A program made the position numbers and the translations under genes. DNA of 64,000 bases from Simmondsia chinensis (lineage: Eukaryota > Streptophyta > Magnoliopsida > Caryophyllales > Simmondsiaceae): contig JAGTTD010000005.1 in NCBI GenBank assembly GCA_018398585.1, positions 6,255,355-6,319,354 on the forward strand, in the 5' to 3' direction. Positions 46,415 through 57,148 of the stretch are shown here, in pieces. The notes beneath the pieces were generated by a model, which was given only the letters and a program-made list of their open reading frames with translations, did no database searches and was not told the DNA's origin. Every line of letters starts with the position of its first letter. The first letter of the stretch is position 1.

Positions 46415-46819
46415 TAGGGGTGTAAATTAGCAGTGCTGGCTCGCAGGCTCGTAATTAAAGCTAGAAAGCTCTGCTGGCTTTGAGCTCAAGCTGAGTCTAA
46501 GCATAGCAAAGCTCAAGCTTATAGGCTTAGACGAGCCTTTTTTAATATAATATATTTGTTTTAATATTACCCAGTAAAGCCATTGGAATCTAAATGAGCC
46601 AAGTCTGAACTTAAACGAGCACAAACAAGCCGAAATATTGTAAACTTAATTCAAAACCCACAGGGTTTAAATTGAGCTGAGCCACGCTCGAGCTTTTGAT
46701 GAGCCGAGCTCAAGATTGAACTTTTAAAGCTGGCAAGCTTCAAGCCGAACCCGAGCCAAGCTAATGTTAATGAGCCAAGCCTCAAGCCTGAGACTCAGCT
46801 TAGCTTAAATACACCTCTA
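46415..46819. mobile_element. AGCTCG-family hAT-like MITE
   Basis: 405 bp, ends TAGGGGTGTAAAT and TAAATACACCTCTA. TATGTAAT (46407-46414) and TATGGAAT (46820-46827) match at 7 of 8 bases. The interior has AGCTCAAGC / GAGCCGAGCTC words. Confidence 0.8.
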
Positions 46820-48314
46820 TATGGAATTTATACTTTTTCGGGTTAATTATGTCATAAATCCACACACATTGCAAATTGTATCAATGTTGTTGTTGTTGCA
46901 ATTTACATTGTGTTAATTTAATTATAAAGTAAAATTGATACTAAATTAGAAACAAACTTTTGTTATAATCAGATTACTAGTAAATTTACATTTGATCAGG
47001 GGTGGACTAGTATGGGGTCACTTGTATCTGATATGATCGCATTAACTAAAGTTATATCATTAACTTAACTTTAATTTCACCAGAAAAACGAGATTGACAC
47101 AATACAAATATAAGAACTAAATTAATACAATTAAAAGAAAAAAGGTTTTTGATCACAAAATAAAAAAAAAGGAAGAAGAAAGGTTAAATAGAAAAACAAC
47201 TTTCCTTATAAAATGGAAAAGTCATTATTTTATTCCAAGCGGCCTCAATTTCGGCTCAAATGTTGAGGGTGTTCATTGATCCAAATCTAAACGGCAACTG
47301 CAATCTTGGACCAAATCATGTCGTTCAGTCCCATTTTTAGCCCTAACAGATAATTTACGGATTAAAGATATTCATCACTTTACACTAGTATCAATTCCAC
47401 CAAATGAGACGGGTCACCATGAAAAATCTGCAACACTACCAAAGGAGAAAGGTCTAACCCCTGAACCGATTTCCCGTCTTCTTGAAAGAAAATCAATTTC
47501 TCCTGCACGGATAAAATGAATTTTTTTTTTTTTGGGTGATTGCTACAAATGATTCATGTAAGATAATAAAAGAAATATCACATAAACGAATTTCCATCAA
47601 ACCAAACGGACCCAAAGATTTTCGAAGGATTCAAACACAAACTTAAGGATTAATAAATGCTAAACTTCTGTTGTTTCTGCATCACATGGATTTGAAACTA
47701 CAACTAGTAACATTCAAACACATAAATTTAGCATATTTTGCTTGGCAATGCCGGGAGTTTCAGAGACGAGCAACTGAGCTAGAATCTGATTCTGTATATA
47801 GCAAGGGAGGAGAGAGAAAATTACCATCTTCATTTCCACTTATACTTATGCATTTGTTAAATTTTATCGGACCTTTTCCACGGAGTTGTAACATATGAGG
47901 TTCACATATAAGCCAAAGTGGGTTTCCATCCTAAAATTAATTGGCATTAGATGAAGTAACGTTAAGCTTATATGTTGATCTCTTCTCTCTCATTACTCCT
48001 ATGCGGGACTCTTACTAAACTCATGTAGTCTATGAAAATGGAACTCTTGAGGCCAGTTCGATACTATTTTCTATTTGCAATTTATAACTATTCTAGAAAT
48101 CAAAAACCATAATCTAGAAACGATATTTTCTCATTTTTTGATATTCATTCTCAGTTCTTCCCTAGTTTAAGTGAAAAATAAAAATAGACAATTAAAAATG
48201 AGAAAAAATTGCCTGCAAAACCCGATTTTTGAGTCCTCAAAGACCAAAAATTAAGGAAAAAAAAGGCCTTCAAAGAAGCCTAAGGTAATCACCAATAAAG
48301 GAGGATAATCAACA
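46820..48314. other. intergenic, no gene recognised
   Basis: AT-rich sequence. The longest open frames (for example 47671-47898) show no family resemblance or splice context. A foldback-like stretch lies around 48048-48280. Confidence 0.5.
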
Positions 48315-48443
48315 ACAACAAAGGCAGTGCTGCAAGGGCTCCTGCAAAACTAGGGTCTGAGAGGGAGAGATGTACGCAGCCTTTCCCCTTCAGAATGCAA
48401 CCCTAACGGGAGGCTGTTTCCGAGAACCCCCAATCTGAGAAGC
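48315..48443 (-). mobile_element. SINE body copy with 21-nt target duplication, no 5S head
   Basis: Minus strand: GGGGGTTCTCGGAAACAGCC, GGGTTGCATTCTGAAGGGG, AAAGGCTGCGTACATC and GGAGCCCTTGCAGCACTG. The duplication beginning AATAAAGGAGGATAATC (48294-48314; 48444-48464) matches at 20 of 21 bases. This shows that 5'-truncated copies inserted as such. Confidence 0.85.
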
Positions 48444-48817
48444 AATAAAAGAGGATAATCAACATACCTTAAATCAAGGAGGCAACAGAACGGAAGACTA
48501 TATGCTCTTTGTAAACCCAAGGCAGGAACAGATACGTAGATCTCAAGCCCTAAGCAAGGTCACAACGAAGAACAACACAAGAGCCAACCCGAGGCAAAAT
48601 CCCACGATTACAAAGAAAGCCTGAAAATAATCGAGAAATAACAAGATCAACAGCCGTTTTAGGTAAGTGGGGTTGAGGATTCGGACCTATGACCCCTTGT
48701 CATGGGATCTCTACCTTGATTGTATTCTAATACAATCCTAATTATCCCATATCGAATATTTTGCAGAGGAAATACCGAGTTATATAGAATAAGAGCTACT
48801 CCAGTCCTCCCCCATTG

Positions 48818-49125
48818 TTTTTTTGTTTTTTTTATCAGAAAAAGAAACATATTAAGAGAGAAAGAATGTTTAGAAAATTAAGGATAAGGTATTCTCAAAA
48901 TTACAATCATGCTGATAATATAAAGCCTTCCAATCCATTTGTAAATCAACTAAAGTTATGCAGCCCAAGCCCCAAAACTCTTTATCTAAAGAACTCCTGA
49001 AGGACCACCATTTTCCCTTAAGAAATTAATTGGCATATATTAGTCTTGCAAAATCCCATTTTCTTTTCTAACCAAATACACCAAAGAATCACAATCTTGG
49101 CTGTGGAGAATAACATTAAGATGTC
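48818..49125 (-). mobile_element. L1-type LINE 3' end (probable)
   Basis: Minus-strand sequence running into TTTCTGATAAAAAAAAC at 48833-48818, the usual 3' tail of plant L1 LINEs. In line with the zf-RVT-like segment at 50100-50440, from which it is separated by an RTE-type fragment and a SINE. Confidence 0.4.
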
Positions 49126-49152
49126 TTTCCTCTTTCCGAAGCCACCAACAAC

Positions 49153-49276
49153 AACAACAGACCCAGTGTCTTAAGCGCTTCCACATATGCAGGGTCGCGA
49201 GGGGGAATGTCCGCAGCCTTACCCCTTCAGAGTGCTACTCTAAAGGAAGGTTGTGTCCGGGGACCCCCAACCTGAG
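49153..49276 (-). mobile_element. SINE body copy, no 5S head
   Basis: Minus strand: GGTTGGGGGTCCCCGGACAC, AGAGTAGCACTCTGAAGGGG, TAAGGCTGCGGACATTCC and GGAAGCGCTTAAGACACTGG with a TGTTGTTGTTG tail. Truncated at the start of the body. Confidence 0.75.
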
Positions 49277-49439
49277 GAGCATAATGGCATAAATCATAAA
49301 AGCAGAGACATAATGACATAGAAGCATCTAGGCATAAGAGCGAAAGGGCATAAAAACATAGAAGCAACGGCACAGAGCAAGCATAACGAAACACTAGAAA
49401 GCAATAGGCAATAAGCAATAAAACAACACACTACCATAA

Positions 49440-50060
49440 TCAAGTAAATTTCTCAGCAAACGTAAGAGCCTAGGGGCACTAGTGTTAGATAAAATTTGCT
49501 CCTCTATTCTAAGCCTCTACATTGGCACCCTTATGCAAGCCCTCCACCGATCCCTATCTAAGCCCATCTAATCATGTAGGTTTAGGTGGTTGAGGCCATG
49601 TCGGATCGTCTCCATCCATCTCTTCTTTGGCCTACCTCTCCCTCTCCTTCTGAGCGTAGTATGAAGTTGTTCACATTTCCTGACACGAGCTACAGTCGAT
49701 CTCCTCCTAACATGCCCAAACCACCACAAACGTTGCTCCCTCAATTTATCCTCGATCGGGGCCATAGCCAATTTGCCACGTATAACGTCATTTCTGATCC
49801 TATCCTTCCTTGTGTGTCCACACATCCATCATAATATCCTCATCTCCGCCACCTTCAGTTTCTGTGTATGATTCCGTTTCATTGTCCAGCACTCCGCATT
49901 ATATGACATAGCCGGTCTCACTACAGTCTTATAGTATTTTCCTTTTAACTTTAACGGGAACTTTTTATCGCAAAGTACCGCAAAGGCTATCCTCCATTTA
50001 TGCCAGCCTACTTTAATGCAGTTGTTGACATCCTTGTCAACTTCGCCGTCCTATTGTACC
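49440..50060 (-). pseudogene. RTE-type LINE reverse transcriptase C-terminal fragment
   Basis: Minus-strand frames give KYYKTVVRPAMSYNAECWTM near 49930, a stop, then MCGHTRKDRIRNDVIRGKLA.. with LREQRLWWFGHVRRR and RRGRGRPKKRWMETI (49825-49568). This C-terminal signature is shared by plant RTE-like non-LTR elements. Stops and missing N-terminal domains show it is dead. Confidence 0.75.
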
Positions 50061-50099
50061 TTAGAACCCAAATACCTAAAACACTTCTTTTTAGTATTT

Positions 50100-50440
50100 T
50101 CCTCTTTCTTAAGCCATAGAACTTTATTAGAAGGATATCTTTACCCAATCTTAGGCTAACCCACATCTGGCCAAAAAGAGAGGATAGCTTACACCATAAA
50201 TCCTAAAACACTGCATATTGCACAAACAAATAATTGTACATCTCTTCACTCTTGAAGCACATTACACAAATTCCTAGAGATAAAATCTTAAAAGGTCTCC
50301 ATTTCTGCAAGCAATCTTTGAGTACTAAGCTTGTTAAGCAGTAAAGACCACATATAGGGACCTTAGCCTTCCAAGCATAAGGGGGAAATTTGGGATAGAG
50401 CCTCCTTTGCTATGTATCATTTTTACCATTAGATCGAGGT
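50100..50440 (-). pseudogene. L1-type LINE zf-RVT-like fragment
   Basis: Minus strand codes FPPYAWKAKVP near 50380, then LLNKLSTQRLLAEMETF and, with a frame change, ILSLGICVMCFKSEE. This is the zinc-binding C-terminal region of plant L1 reverse transcriptases. It is broken by frameshifts and lies directly downstream of the last recognised DUF1279 exon. Confidence 0.55.
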
Positions 50441-50535
50441 TTTTTGGCAAAATTTGCAATTAGACGTTGTATTTATATGATTAAGATTATTATGAGTTTG
50501 AAGTTGATCACCTTGCCCCGGGATTCAAACTTGAA

Positions 50536-53500
50536 TCATGTTGTAAACCATGACAAGCCTCTATCTACAAATGGTGCAGGTGCAGGTGCAGGTGCAGGTG
50601 CAAGTGCAAGAGCCCTGCACGATCAAAAAATGGGTAAAAAAAAAATTGGCAAGTGTGATGAAAAATGATATTCCAAGCTGAAGAGCAACGCGAGGTAAAA
50701 ATGAATATTAATAGATGCACCAAAGGTTGCAAGATTTGGAACAGAGAGAAGAAGACATCGCTGAAGAAACCCTTTTTAATTTGACAACCACAAAATCAAA
50801 TTGCAGTTCACGGATGTAATGTAATAAACTATTGCGTCCGCATCTGGTTTTTGAAGGGAATGAAGTTGTTTTATGCCTCGTGTTGCAAAAGTTCAATTAC
50901 ATAGCTATATATAACCATTAATTTTTATGCTCATTTGATAGTTTGGACACATATAAAAACATATAAAATTTATGCTTTAGTGAATAAAATATAATATACA
51001 AGCATTATGGAGGGTGCTACAAAAGTATTACTGCTATGACTAACTTACAATCCATCACATACTAATAGTTAGATCATACAATAACCTTTATTTGATTCCA
51101 TCTTGACAATACTGGGACACTAACTACTAACCATATGATTCCCAGAGCCAACCTGACGAAACAACTTAACTCCTTCTCTACGGGAAATAGGGGCAACGAG
51201 CTTCAAACCCAAGACCTCTAACTTTGGGGATGGATCGATTACAACTACACCAACTCTTATAGCTCATTTTGCCAGTTAATTAAGCAATATAAGTATTGAA
51301 GATTACCCAGCTGCTCTGAAGAGCTTAGTAACCTGGCTTCCTGCCCACACCATGGCCATTACTTTCAAAAATCTGCATATGAAGACGAAAAGTGCATCTC
51401 AATAAAATTTATTTAGAATTTGAATTTAACGATCTAACATGCCACCACTGAAACATAACCCACAAAGCTAGGAAATATCTCTATTGGGCGATAATGAACC
51501 ACTTAAGCCCCAAAGAAGAGAGGCTATGTAAGGGTGATATCACCTATAAATCGGTGAAATTGCAAAAATCCATTTGTATGGGGCTTAAAGCGCTACAAAC
51601 AAATTTATTCAGAAAACTGGGAAATATCAATAGAACTTATTCATGAAGTTAAATTTAACAATCCAAGTTGCCACCATTGTAACACAACACATAAAACTAA
51701 GAAATATCCCTACTGGGTCATAATGGACTACTTAAGCCCCAAATGAGAAAATCCCGTTTAAGGGTGATATCGCCTATAAATTGGCCAAACTGCACACGTC
51801 TATCTAATATGGACTTGCGCATTACAGAAAGTGCAAGCAGTGGCAGTTTTACCTTTTGACTGCAGCGAGATAGCCCATTCTCCCAGGTGCAGGAGCAAAA
51901 TAGAACCTGCAAAACATCAAGTCGCCCGTCATAAATCAAAGGATCAGGTTCAGTGTACTGATGTTCATAACAGCATGAACAAGGATTTTGAACAATTGGA
52001 AGGAATACATAGATATCAATAACTCACCAGGCCAAAAGAAATGCAGTAAGATAGTAGGCTGTGTTCAATAATCCATATGACAGAATCCCTGATACTCCAT
52101 ATCTTCTTAATTGCTCCAATATTCTGGCACGTTATGCGCAAACTACTTATCAGTTTGAGGGGTGGGGTACGAGGAAGGTGATGCCACTTGAAACTAAATG
52201 AGGTTCAAAAGGTAAGCATTCAAAATTATCATTTAAGTTGGAATAAAAGCGGAGAAAAATTAGAGATACATGGAAGTGCCCAAGTGAGCAGAAAGCAGAT
52301 GGAAGGTTACATAGTATTCTAACCTTAATATGCTAACTATAATGGCCTTAAACTTAATAGCTCATCTGCATTATCTTGCACGCAACATTGACCCTTCAAC
52401 ACGGGATCAAATTATGCTTCCTGGTCGTGTCAAGGTGTCAGGAAAAGCAAGGGGCTGCAGTGATTACATAACCATCGCGGCAATTGGATTGAGTTGTTTA
52501 AGAGAAGTTGCTTTCAAGTCTTATGTTTGCTAAAGGACTGTTATAATTGCTAGCTCAAAATCTATTATGTAATGGAAATAAATTACTCCATTTGATTCCA
52601 AGCTCTTTAAAAAGGACACGCATTTCATAGGACTCGTGTATTTACATAAAGTAATGCACAATACAAAATAAGGGTACCTTTTTGCAAGTGAGATATAACC
52701 TTCACATGGAGGAGACCTTAGGGTAACGCACTCTTTTATAGACCAGACAAAGTGCTAGAAACTATAACAACATAAAAGTAACAAAAATCAATGAATTGGG
52801 TAAAACGAAATGCACAAAATGAAAATGTCCAAAACAGGTCCGCTTGTAATATATAGATGGAATTTTTTGAATGTAAGTGGTGAACACCCAATCAGTACAA
52901 TTTAAAGAACACTGGAATTGCCAGGTCCAAGCGATCGTGTAATGAACGGCATCTACCAACTCATGAATTAAACTTCGAAAGATAACAAGCAACAGGCCAC
53001 CAGAAGGCTGATATCAACTTACTGATGAAAAACTTAGCCTTATTATAGACATATATGATATAACAGTGCAAGGCAAGAGAGAACAGTACTCAGATGTGCG
53101 TGATAGCCCTGGCTGACCTTCTTTCCTTTGCGCCAAACCTGAAAACTTGCAAACATATTCTTAACACATTTCCTTCTAATTGGCACAACAAAAGGTAACT
53201 AATGTCACTCAACCGCAGAACCTCGAGTCCAGGGTCTCCAGAACAACTTTGAGAGTCTGATATGCCATGAACCTTAGTAAATACAATGAGAAAGAACAAG
53301 TATGATGGCAAAGATAAGGATCTAGCCAAAATTAGCGAGAAATATTAGAAGAAAAGAACCGAAAATTCATTGATCGCAATGGAGAACAGAGTGTATAACA
53401 AGGGATGTCAACAGACCTTGGAACTTAATACCAACAACCTTGAAGGGTACTTCTACTATTGTTAAAATAGCAAAAGCGAAGTACGGCAGTTCAGTTGTTT

Positions 53501-55715
53501 TATATCATAGATGAGGTAAAGGTTTCAAATCTCATACTAAAAGTTTAATATAACAACGTTTGTAATTTTTTCATGAATTTATTTATTTCTTATGGACAGG
53601 TTCATTTACAAGGCACTAATGCACTGGATCCCATTAGAACTCCGAAATTAAGCGTGCTTGGGCGAGAGTAGTACCAGGATAAATGACCTCCTCAAAAGTC
53701 CTCGTGTTGCCAGCCCTATGAGGTTGGGGGTCCTTGGAAACAGTCTCTCGGCAGGGTTATACCCTGAAGGGGTAGGCTTGCATACATCCACCCCCCCGAC
53801 TCTGCTTAGGCGGGAGCTCTTGAGGCACAGGGTCTGTTGTTGTTGTTATGGACAATGCACATCATGTGTTTGAATTTCTAGAAAAACCATTAATTGATCG
53901 AATGACTTTGAATCAATGATATGAAACATCTGTTTATGTTTCCTGTCATCCTACATAGAGTGATTGCATTTCTGATCTATCACTAAATGTCTGAATCAAC
54001 AATATCCAACATATGTTTATGATTAGTGTCAGGGATTATAGATTATGAGATGCATTAGCCGTTCTGATCAAAAGAGGGAATGTACCACACAGGATGGAAA
54101 ATTATAGCTTTCCGTCTAAGCATATTCAAGCATTTTGGTAATCCTATTGTGTTTAGTGAGTTTATTAGGAGATCATTTACCCCATAAACATAATATCCAA
54201 TCTCATAATCTTAAGCATGAGCTCATTAGGAAGCGTGACAATCAGCTGAGTTGGAGGGTTTGACTCCTGTGGTTTTTACCCGCTTGAAGGATTATCCATG
54301 TAAATCTAGTGTTTGCTCCATTTCCTTTGCCCATTTTAGTACAAAAACAATGAAAGAATATTGCTTCCATATTTCTCGACTGTAAATATGGTGAGTTTTT
54401 CACTTCGTTAATTTCTAATGTTTCTATATTTGTTCAAATTGTTCCTTCTGATAAAACCATAGTCCCTTGTCCTTTTTTCCTCAAAATAGTCTTTCATATT
54501 TTATTTTATATCCAAATTGGAACCTCTGTAGGTCATCCATACTAGGTAAAAGTTAAAGGATTACGGATCAAATATACTACAAAACAGAACATGACGGACT
54601 ACAGCAATAATAATACCAGCCTAAAAGGCTCCCTCCATGGCAGGGTCTGGGGGGAGTATGTACACAGTCTTACCCCTATAGGGTACTACTCTGAAGAAAG
54701 GTTGTTTAGAACATGACGGACTATTTAAAAAAAAGTGAGAGAGAAATATATTTGAATAAATTTGCAAACTAATGGAGCAAATAACTCGTATAGTGGTCTT
54801 GGAAAGTCTCTCAAGTTTCCATTACTTGGGAATTGTGGTACTAAGAAAGCAGGAAAATTTGTCTATTCCAGCTGAAGCCTGTCAAGGAATTAATTATCTC
54901 AAAAGCTAAAGGTAATGGTTGGTAGTCCGGGAATGATTTTATACTCTAACATGTCCCCTCATGCAAATGTCCATTGGGATTGATGCATGGTTAGTGTACA
55001 AGTCCTATCTTATACCTTGTGCTTAAATTATTTTAATATTGAGAAGTGGGGGTTATTGGGATTCAAAGTCGTGACTTTTTGGTCACAGGATTCTGATTCC
55101 ATATCAGTGAAATAACTTTCCAAGAGTTTAAGCTGATGGGAAAAAGGCAGGAACGGTTTTACACTCTGACATGCGCCCTCACGCGAATACCCGTTAAACT
55201 TGAAGCGTGGACACTGCAACTGCCCATCTCATACCTTTTGCTTAAATTTTGTTAGTATACAAAGTGGAGGCTATTTGAATTCGAACTTACCACTTCTTGT
55301 CAACACGACTTTGATATCATATTAATGAACCAACTTTTATAAAAGCTCAGGTTGCCTGGGAATCGGTTTTATATTCTAACAACATAAATAGCTAATTTCG
55401 CAATCGTATATGTAAATCAGCTGCTAAAATCAAAAGCACTGAGCACCAAAACTCACATTGTCACTGCCACCGCTAATCGCATGGACTACACAGCGCCGGC
55501 CATGGGAACGAACAGAAACTCTCCTCTTCAATTGAAGCGTTAAAAATGGCGTAAAAACACTGTAGATACTTCTGCGGCCATCGTCATCGCGATACTGAAA
55601 TTGAATTCAAGAAATTGAAAGGAGGAAACGGAGAAGATGATTGGAATTTGAACAGGAGAGAGAGAGAGAGAGAGTACCGGGTGATAAAGTGAGGCAGTTG
55701 ATTCTGAGCGTCCAT
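50536..55715 (-). CDS. FAM210/DUF1279-type membrane protein, damaged or incompletely modelled
   Basis: The DUF1279 (FAM210-like) family comprises small organellar membrane proteins of unclear role; from memory the Arabidopsis match is At2g27290. Exons 52028-52123, 51853-51906, 51307-51372 and 50614-50536 join in phase: ILEQLRRYGVSGILSYGLLN.., WFYFAPAPGRMGYLAAVKRF.., LKVMAMVWAGSQVTKLFRAA.., then GALALAPAPAPAPAPFVDRG. The 5' part is probably 55678-55715 (MDAQNQLPHFITR) and 55457-55571 (Arg-rich, ending HAISGGSDN), by a GCAG acceptor at 55572 that keeps the frame. The linking exon(s) between 55457 and 52123 are not resolved; 53264-53214 (VHGISDSQSCSGDPGLE) is a candidate. The last exon has four extra Ala-Pro dipeptides and a TGA (50536-50538) where relatives continue into FKFES-type sequence, which follows in frame. 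No final exon is seen after the donor at 50511; L1 sequence begins soon after. Introns carry SINEs and repeats. Confidence 0.72.
50571..50608 (-). repeat. coding hexanucleotide repeat (Ala-Pro)
   Basis: GCACCT repeated about five times on the minus strand, coding alternating Ala-Pro in the DUF1279 exon between ALALAP and PFVDRG. Confidence 0.9.
51130..51265 (-). repeat. possible tRNA-derived SINE head
   Basis: The minus strand has AGAGTTGGTGTAGTTGTAA (box A-like), then GGTCTTGGGTTTGAAGCTC (box B-like), in an intron of the DUF1279 gene. The 3' end was not resolved. Confidence 0.35.
53599..53845 (+). mobile_element. 5S rRNA-headed SINE, copy 5, longest head
   Basis: The most complete copy, 247 bp. 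The 5S part covers nearly the whole gene: GGCACTAATGCACTGGATCC, CATTAGAACTCCGAAATTAA, GCGTGCTTGGGCGAGAGTAG, TACCAGGATAAATGACCTCC, ..AAAGTCCTCGTGTTGC. The body follows (GAGGTTGGGGGTCCTTGGAA, ACAGTCTCTC.., TATACCCTGAAGGGGTAGGC, ..GGCGGGAGCTCTTGAGGCAC) with a TGTTGTTGTTG tail. Exact 9-bp duplication TTATGGACA at 53590-53598 and 53846-53854. Box A, the intermediate element and most of box C of 5S are recognisable, so it may keep internal Pol III promoter function. Confidence 0.9.
54600..54711 (-). mobile_element. SINE body copy, no 5S head
   Basis: Minus strand: ACAACCTTTCTTCAGAGTAG, TACCCTATAGGGGTAAGACT, GTGTACATACTCCCCCCAG and GGGAGCCTTTTAGGCTGG with a TATTATTATTG tail. The sequence GAACATGACGGACTA occurs on both sides (about 54588 and 54708), a probable target duplication. 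Confidence 0.8.
54905..55385. repeat. two diverged tandem units of about 235 bp
   Basis: The words TTTTATACTCTAACATG..CCCTCA, CTCATACC/CTTATACCTTNTGCTTAAAT, TTTTGATATCATATTAATGAA and AACTTTTATAAAAGCTCA recur at a spacing of about 235 bp. They resemble eroded LTR-like sequence in intron 2 of the DUF1279 gene. Confidence 0.6.
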
Positions 55716-55814
55716 GGCGTCATTTTTGAAGGTCTGAGCGAGGAAGATAACACTATAACAGGGGATTTCATCTATTTTTTTCATTTTTGAGTAAATTACG
55801 AGCTTGTACCTATG

Positions 55815-56275
55815 TTTTGTTTGACAACAGGTAAAGACGGATAAACGAAGGTAAGGATAAAAGAAAAAAATATGAGATAATATTTTATTTTTATTTAAAT
55901 ATATTAAATTAAAAAGGATAAGAATAAAAAGGGGTAAATGAGTTATTCTTATTTGGTAATTAGGTAAAGAGGTAAGGGTAAAGAGGGGTAAATGAGTTAT
56001 TATTATTTGATAATTGGGTAAAAGGGTAAGAGTAAAGAGAGTTACAGTTAAAATAAGGGTAAAAATGTTAAATTTTTAAAAAAAATTACCCTTACCCCTC
56101 TAACCCCCCAATTTGGGGGTTAAAGAAATTAGGGGTAAAGAAGGGTAAAGGCGGGTAAAAATTACCCTCCATTACCCCCCCTTTACCCTTCGAATAACTT
56201 TGTCAAACAAAGGTAGAAAATTACCCCTCTTTACCCTTACCCCTCTTTACCCTATTGCCAAATAGGGGGTTAGGG
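55815..56275. mobile_element. GGGGTAA-rich foldback MITE, copy 2
   Basis: Ends TTTGTTTGACAACAGG and CTATTGCCAAATAGGGGG are inverted. The interior AAAGAGGGGTAAATGAGTTA / TTACCCCTCTTTACCC matches the copy at 36585-37028. It lies just upstream of the DUF1279 gene. Confidence 0.7.
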
Positions 56276-57148
56276 TTTATGTATTAATTTTTAAATTTAT
56301 AATTTTTATAAAATAACTTTTTATTTTTAAAATTTATATATATTTAATAAAATAATTCAAAAAATAGTGCATAGAGGTGCAAAATAGCATTCACTTTCAT
56401 TTTTTCACACTATTGTTTGAAATATTTTATTAGATATAAGTACATTTTGAACTAAAAGTTATTTTACAGAGTTTATAAACTAAAAAATTAATACATTAAA
56501 TATTAAGGTATTAATACGTAATTTATCCCTTTTTATTTTTAGGTAAGTTAATATTAGTACCTTTGGCTTTGAGTGACTAATGATAATTTGCTTCCCCTTT
56601 GGCAAAAAAAATTTAAAAAAAAAAAAACAAAATAAATAGTACCTTAGATTTGATATATTAATTTTTTAATCCATAAATTTTGTGAAATATTTTTTAAGTC
56701 CAAAAAGCTACATGTATTTAATAAAATAATCTAAACAGTATATGTAAGGGTACAAAATAAGCCTCAATTTTCACTTTTTCATATTGTTATTTGGACTATT
56801 TTATTAAATACATATAAATTTTTAGACTAAAAAATTATCTTATATAGTTTGTGAGCTAAATAATTATTACATTAAACTTTAGCGTATTAATATGTAATTT
56901 ACCCTTTATTTTTTTACATTGATAGTGTGATGGGGAGGGGATGCCAGAATAGAACGCGTGTATTTGGATTTGGCAACTATCATCCCATCCATTGGGAGAA
57001 AGCGTGGACCGACTTAACAGTGTACTTTATCACCAAATGCACTATACTTTGGAAAATTATCTAAGTACCCTAATGTTTCGAAATATACATTATGTACTTT
57101 GATATTTAAAAATTTATCTCTTAGGTAACTTGAAGTTTTAAAATTTTA
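56276..57148. other. AT-rich intergenic, repeat remnants only
   Basis: Two diverged units (about 56290-56530 and 56640-56900) share AATTTATAAACTAAAAAATT..ACATTAAA and TCACTTTTTCANATTGTT words. No genes recognised. Confidence 0.5.

Noticed and set aside
52330..52533. 67-aa plus-strand ORF
   Set aside because: Contains GGTCGTGTCAAGGTGTC-type repeat words and lies in a DUF1279 intron; no protein family recognised.
53617..53720. A functional 5S rRNA gene
   Set aside because: Only part of 5S is kept, with mutations in conserved positions. It continues without a Pol III terminator into a SINE body, and a target duplication flanks the whole unit.
55572..55600. Acceptor TTTCAG near 55596 for exon 2 of the DUF1279 gene
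   Set aside because: It is a good acceptor but puts the downstream sequence out of frame with the ATG at 55715. The GCAG acceptor at 55572 keeps the frame. Alternative starts remain possible.
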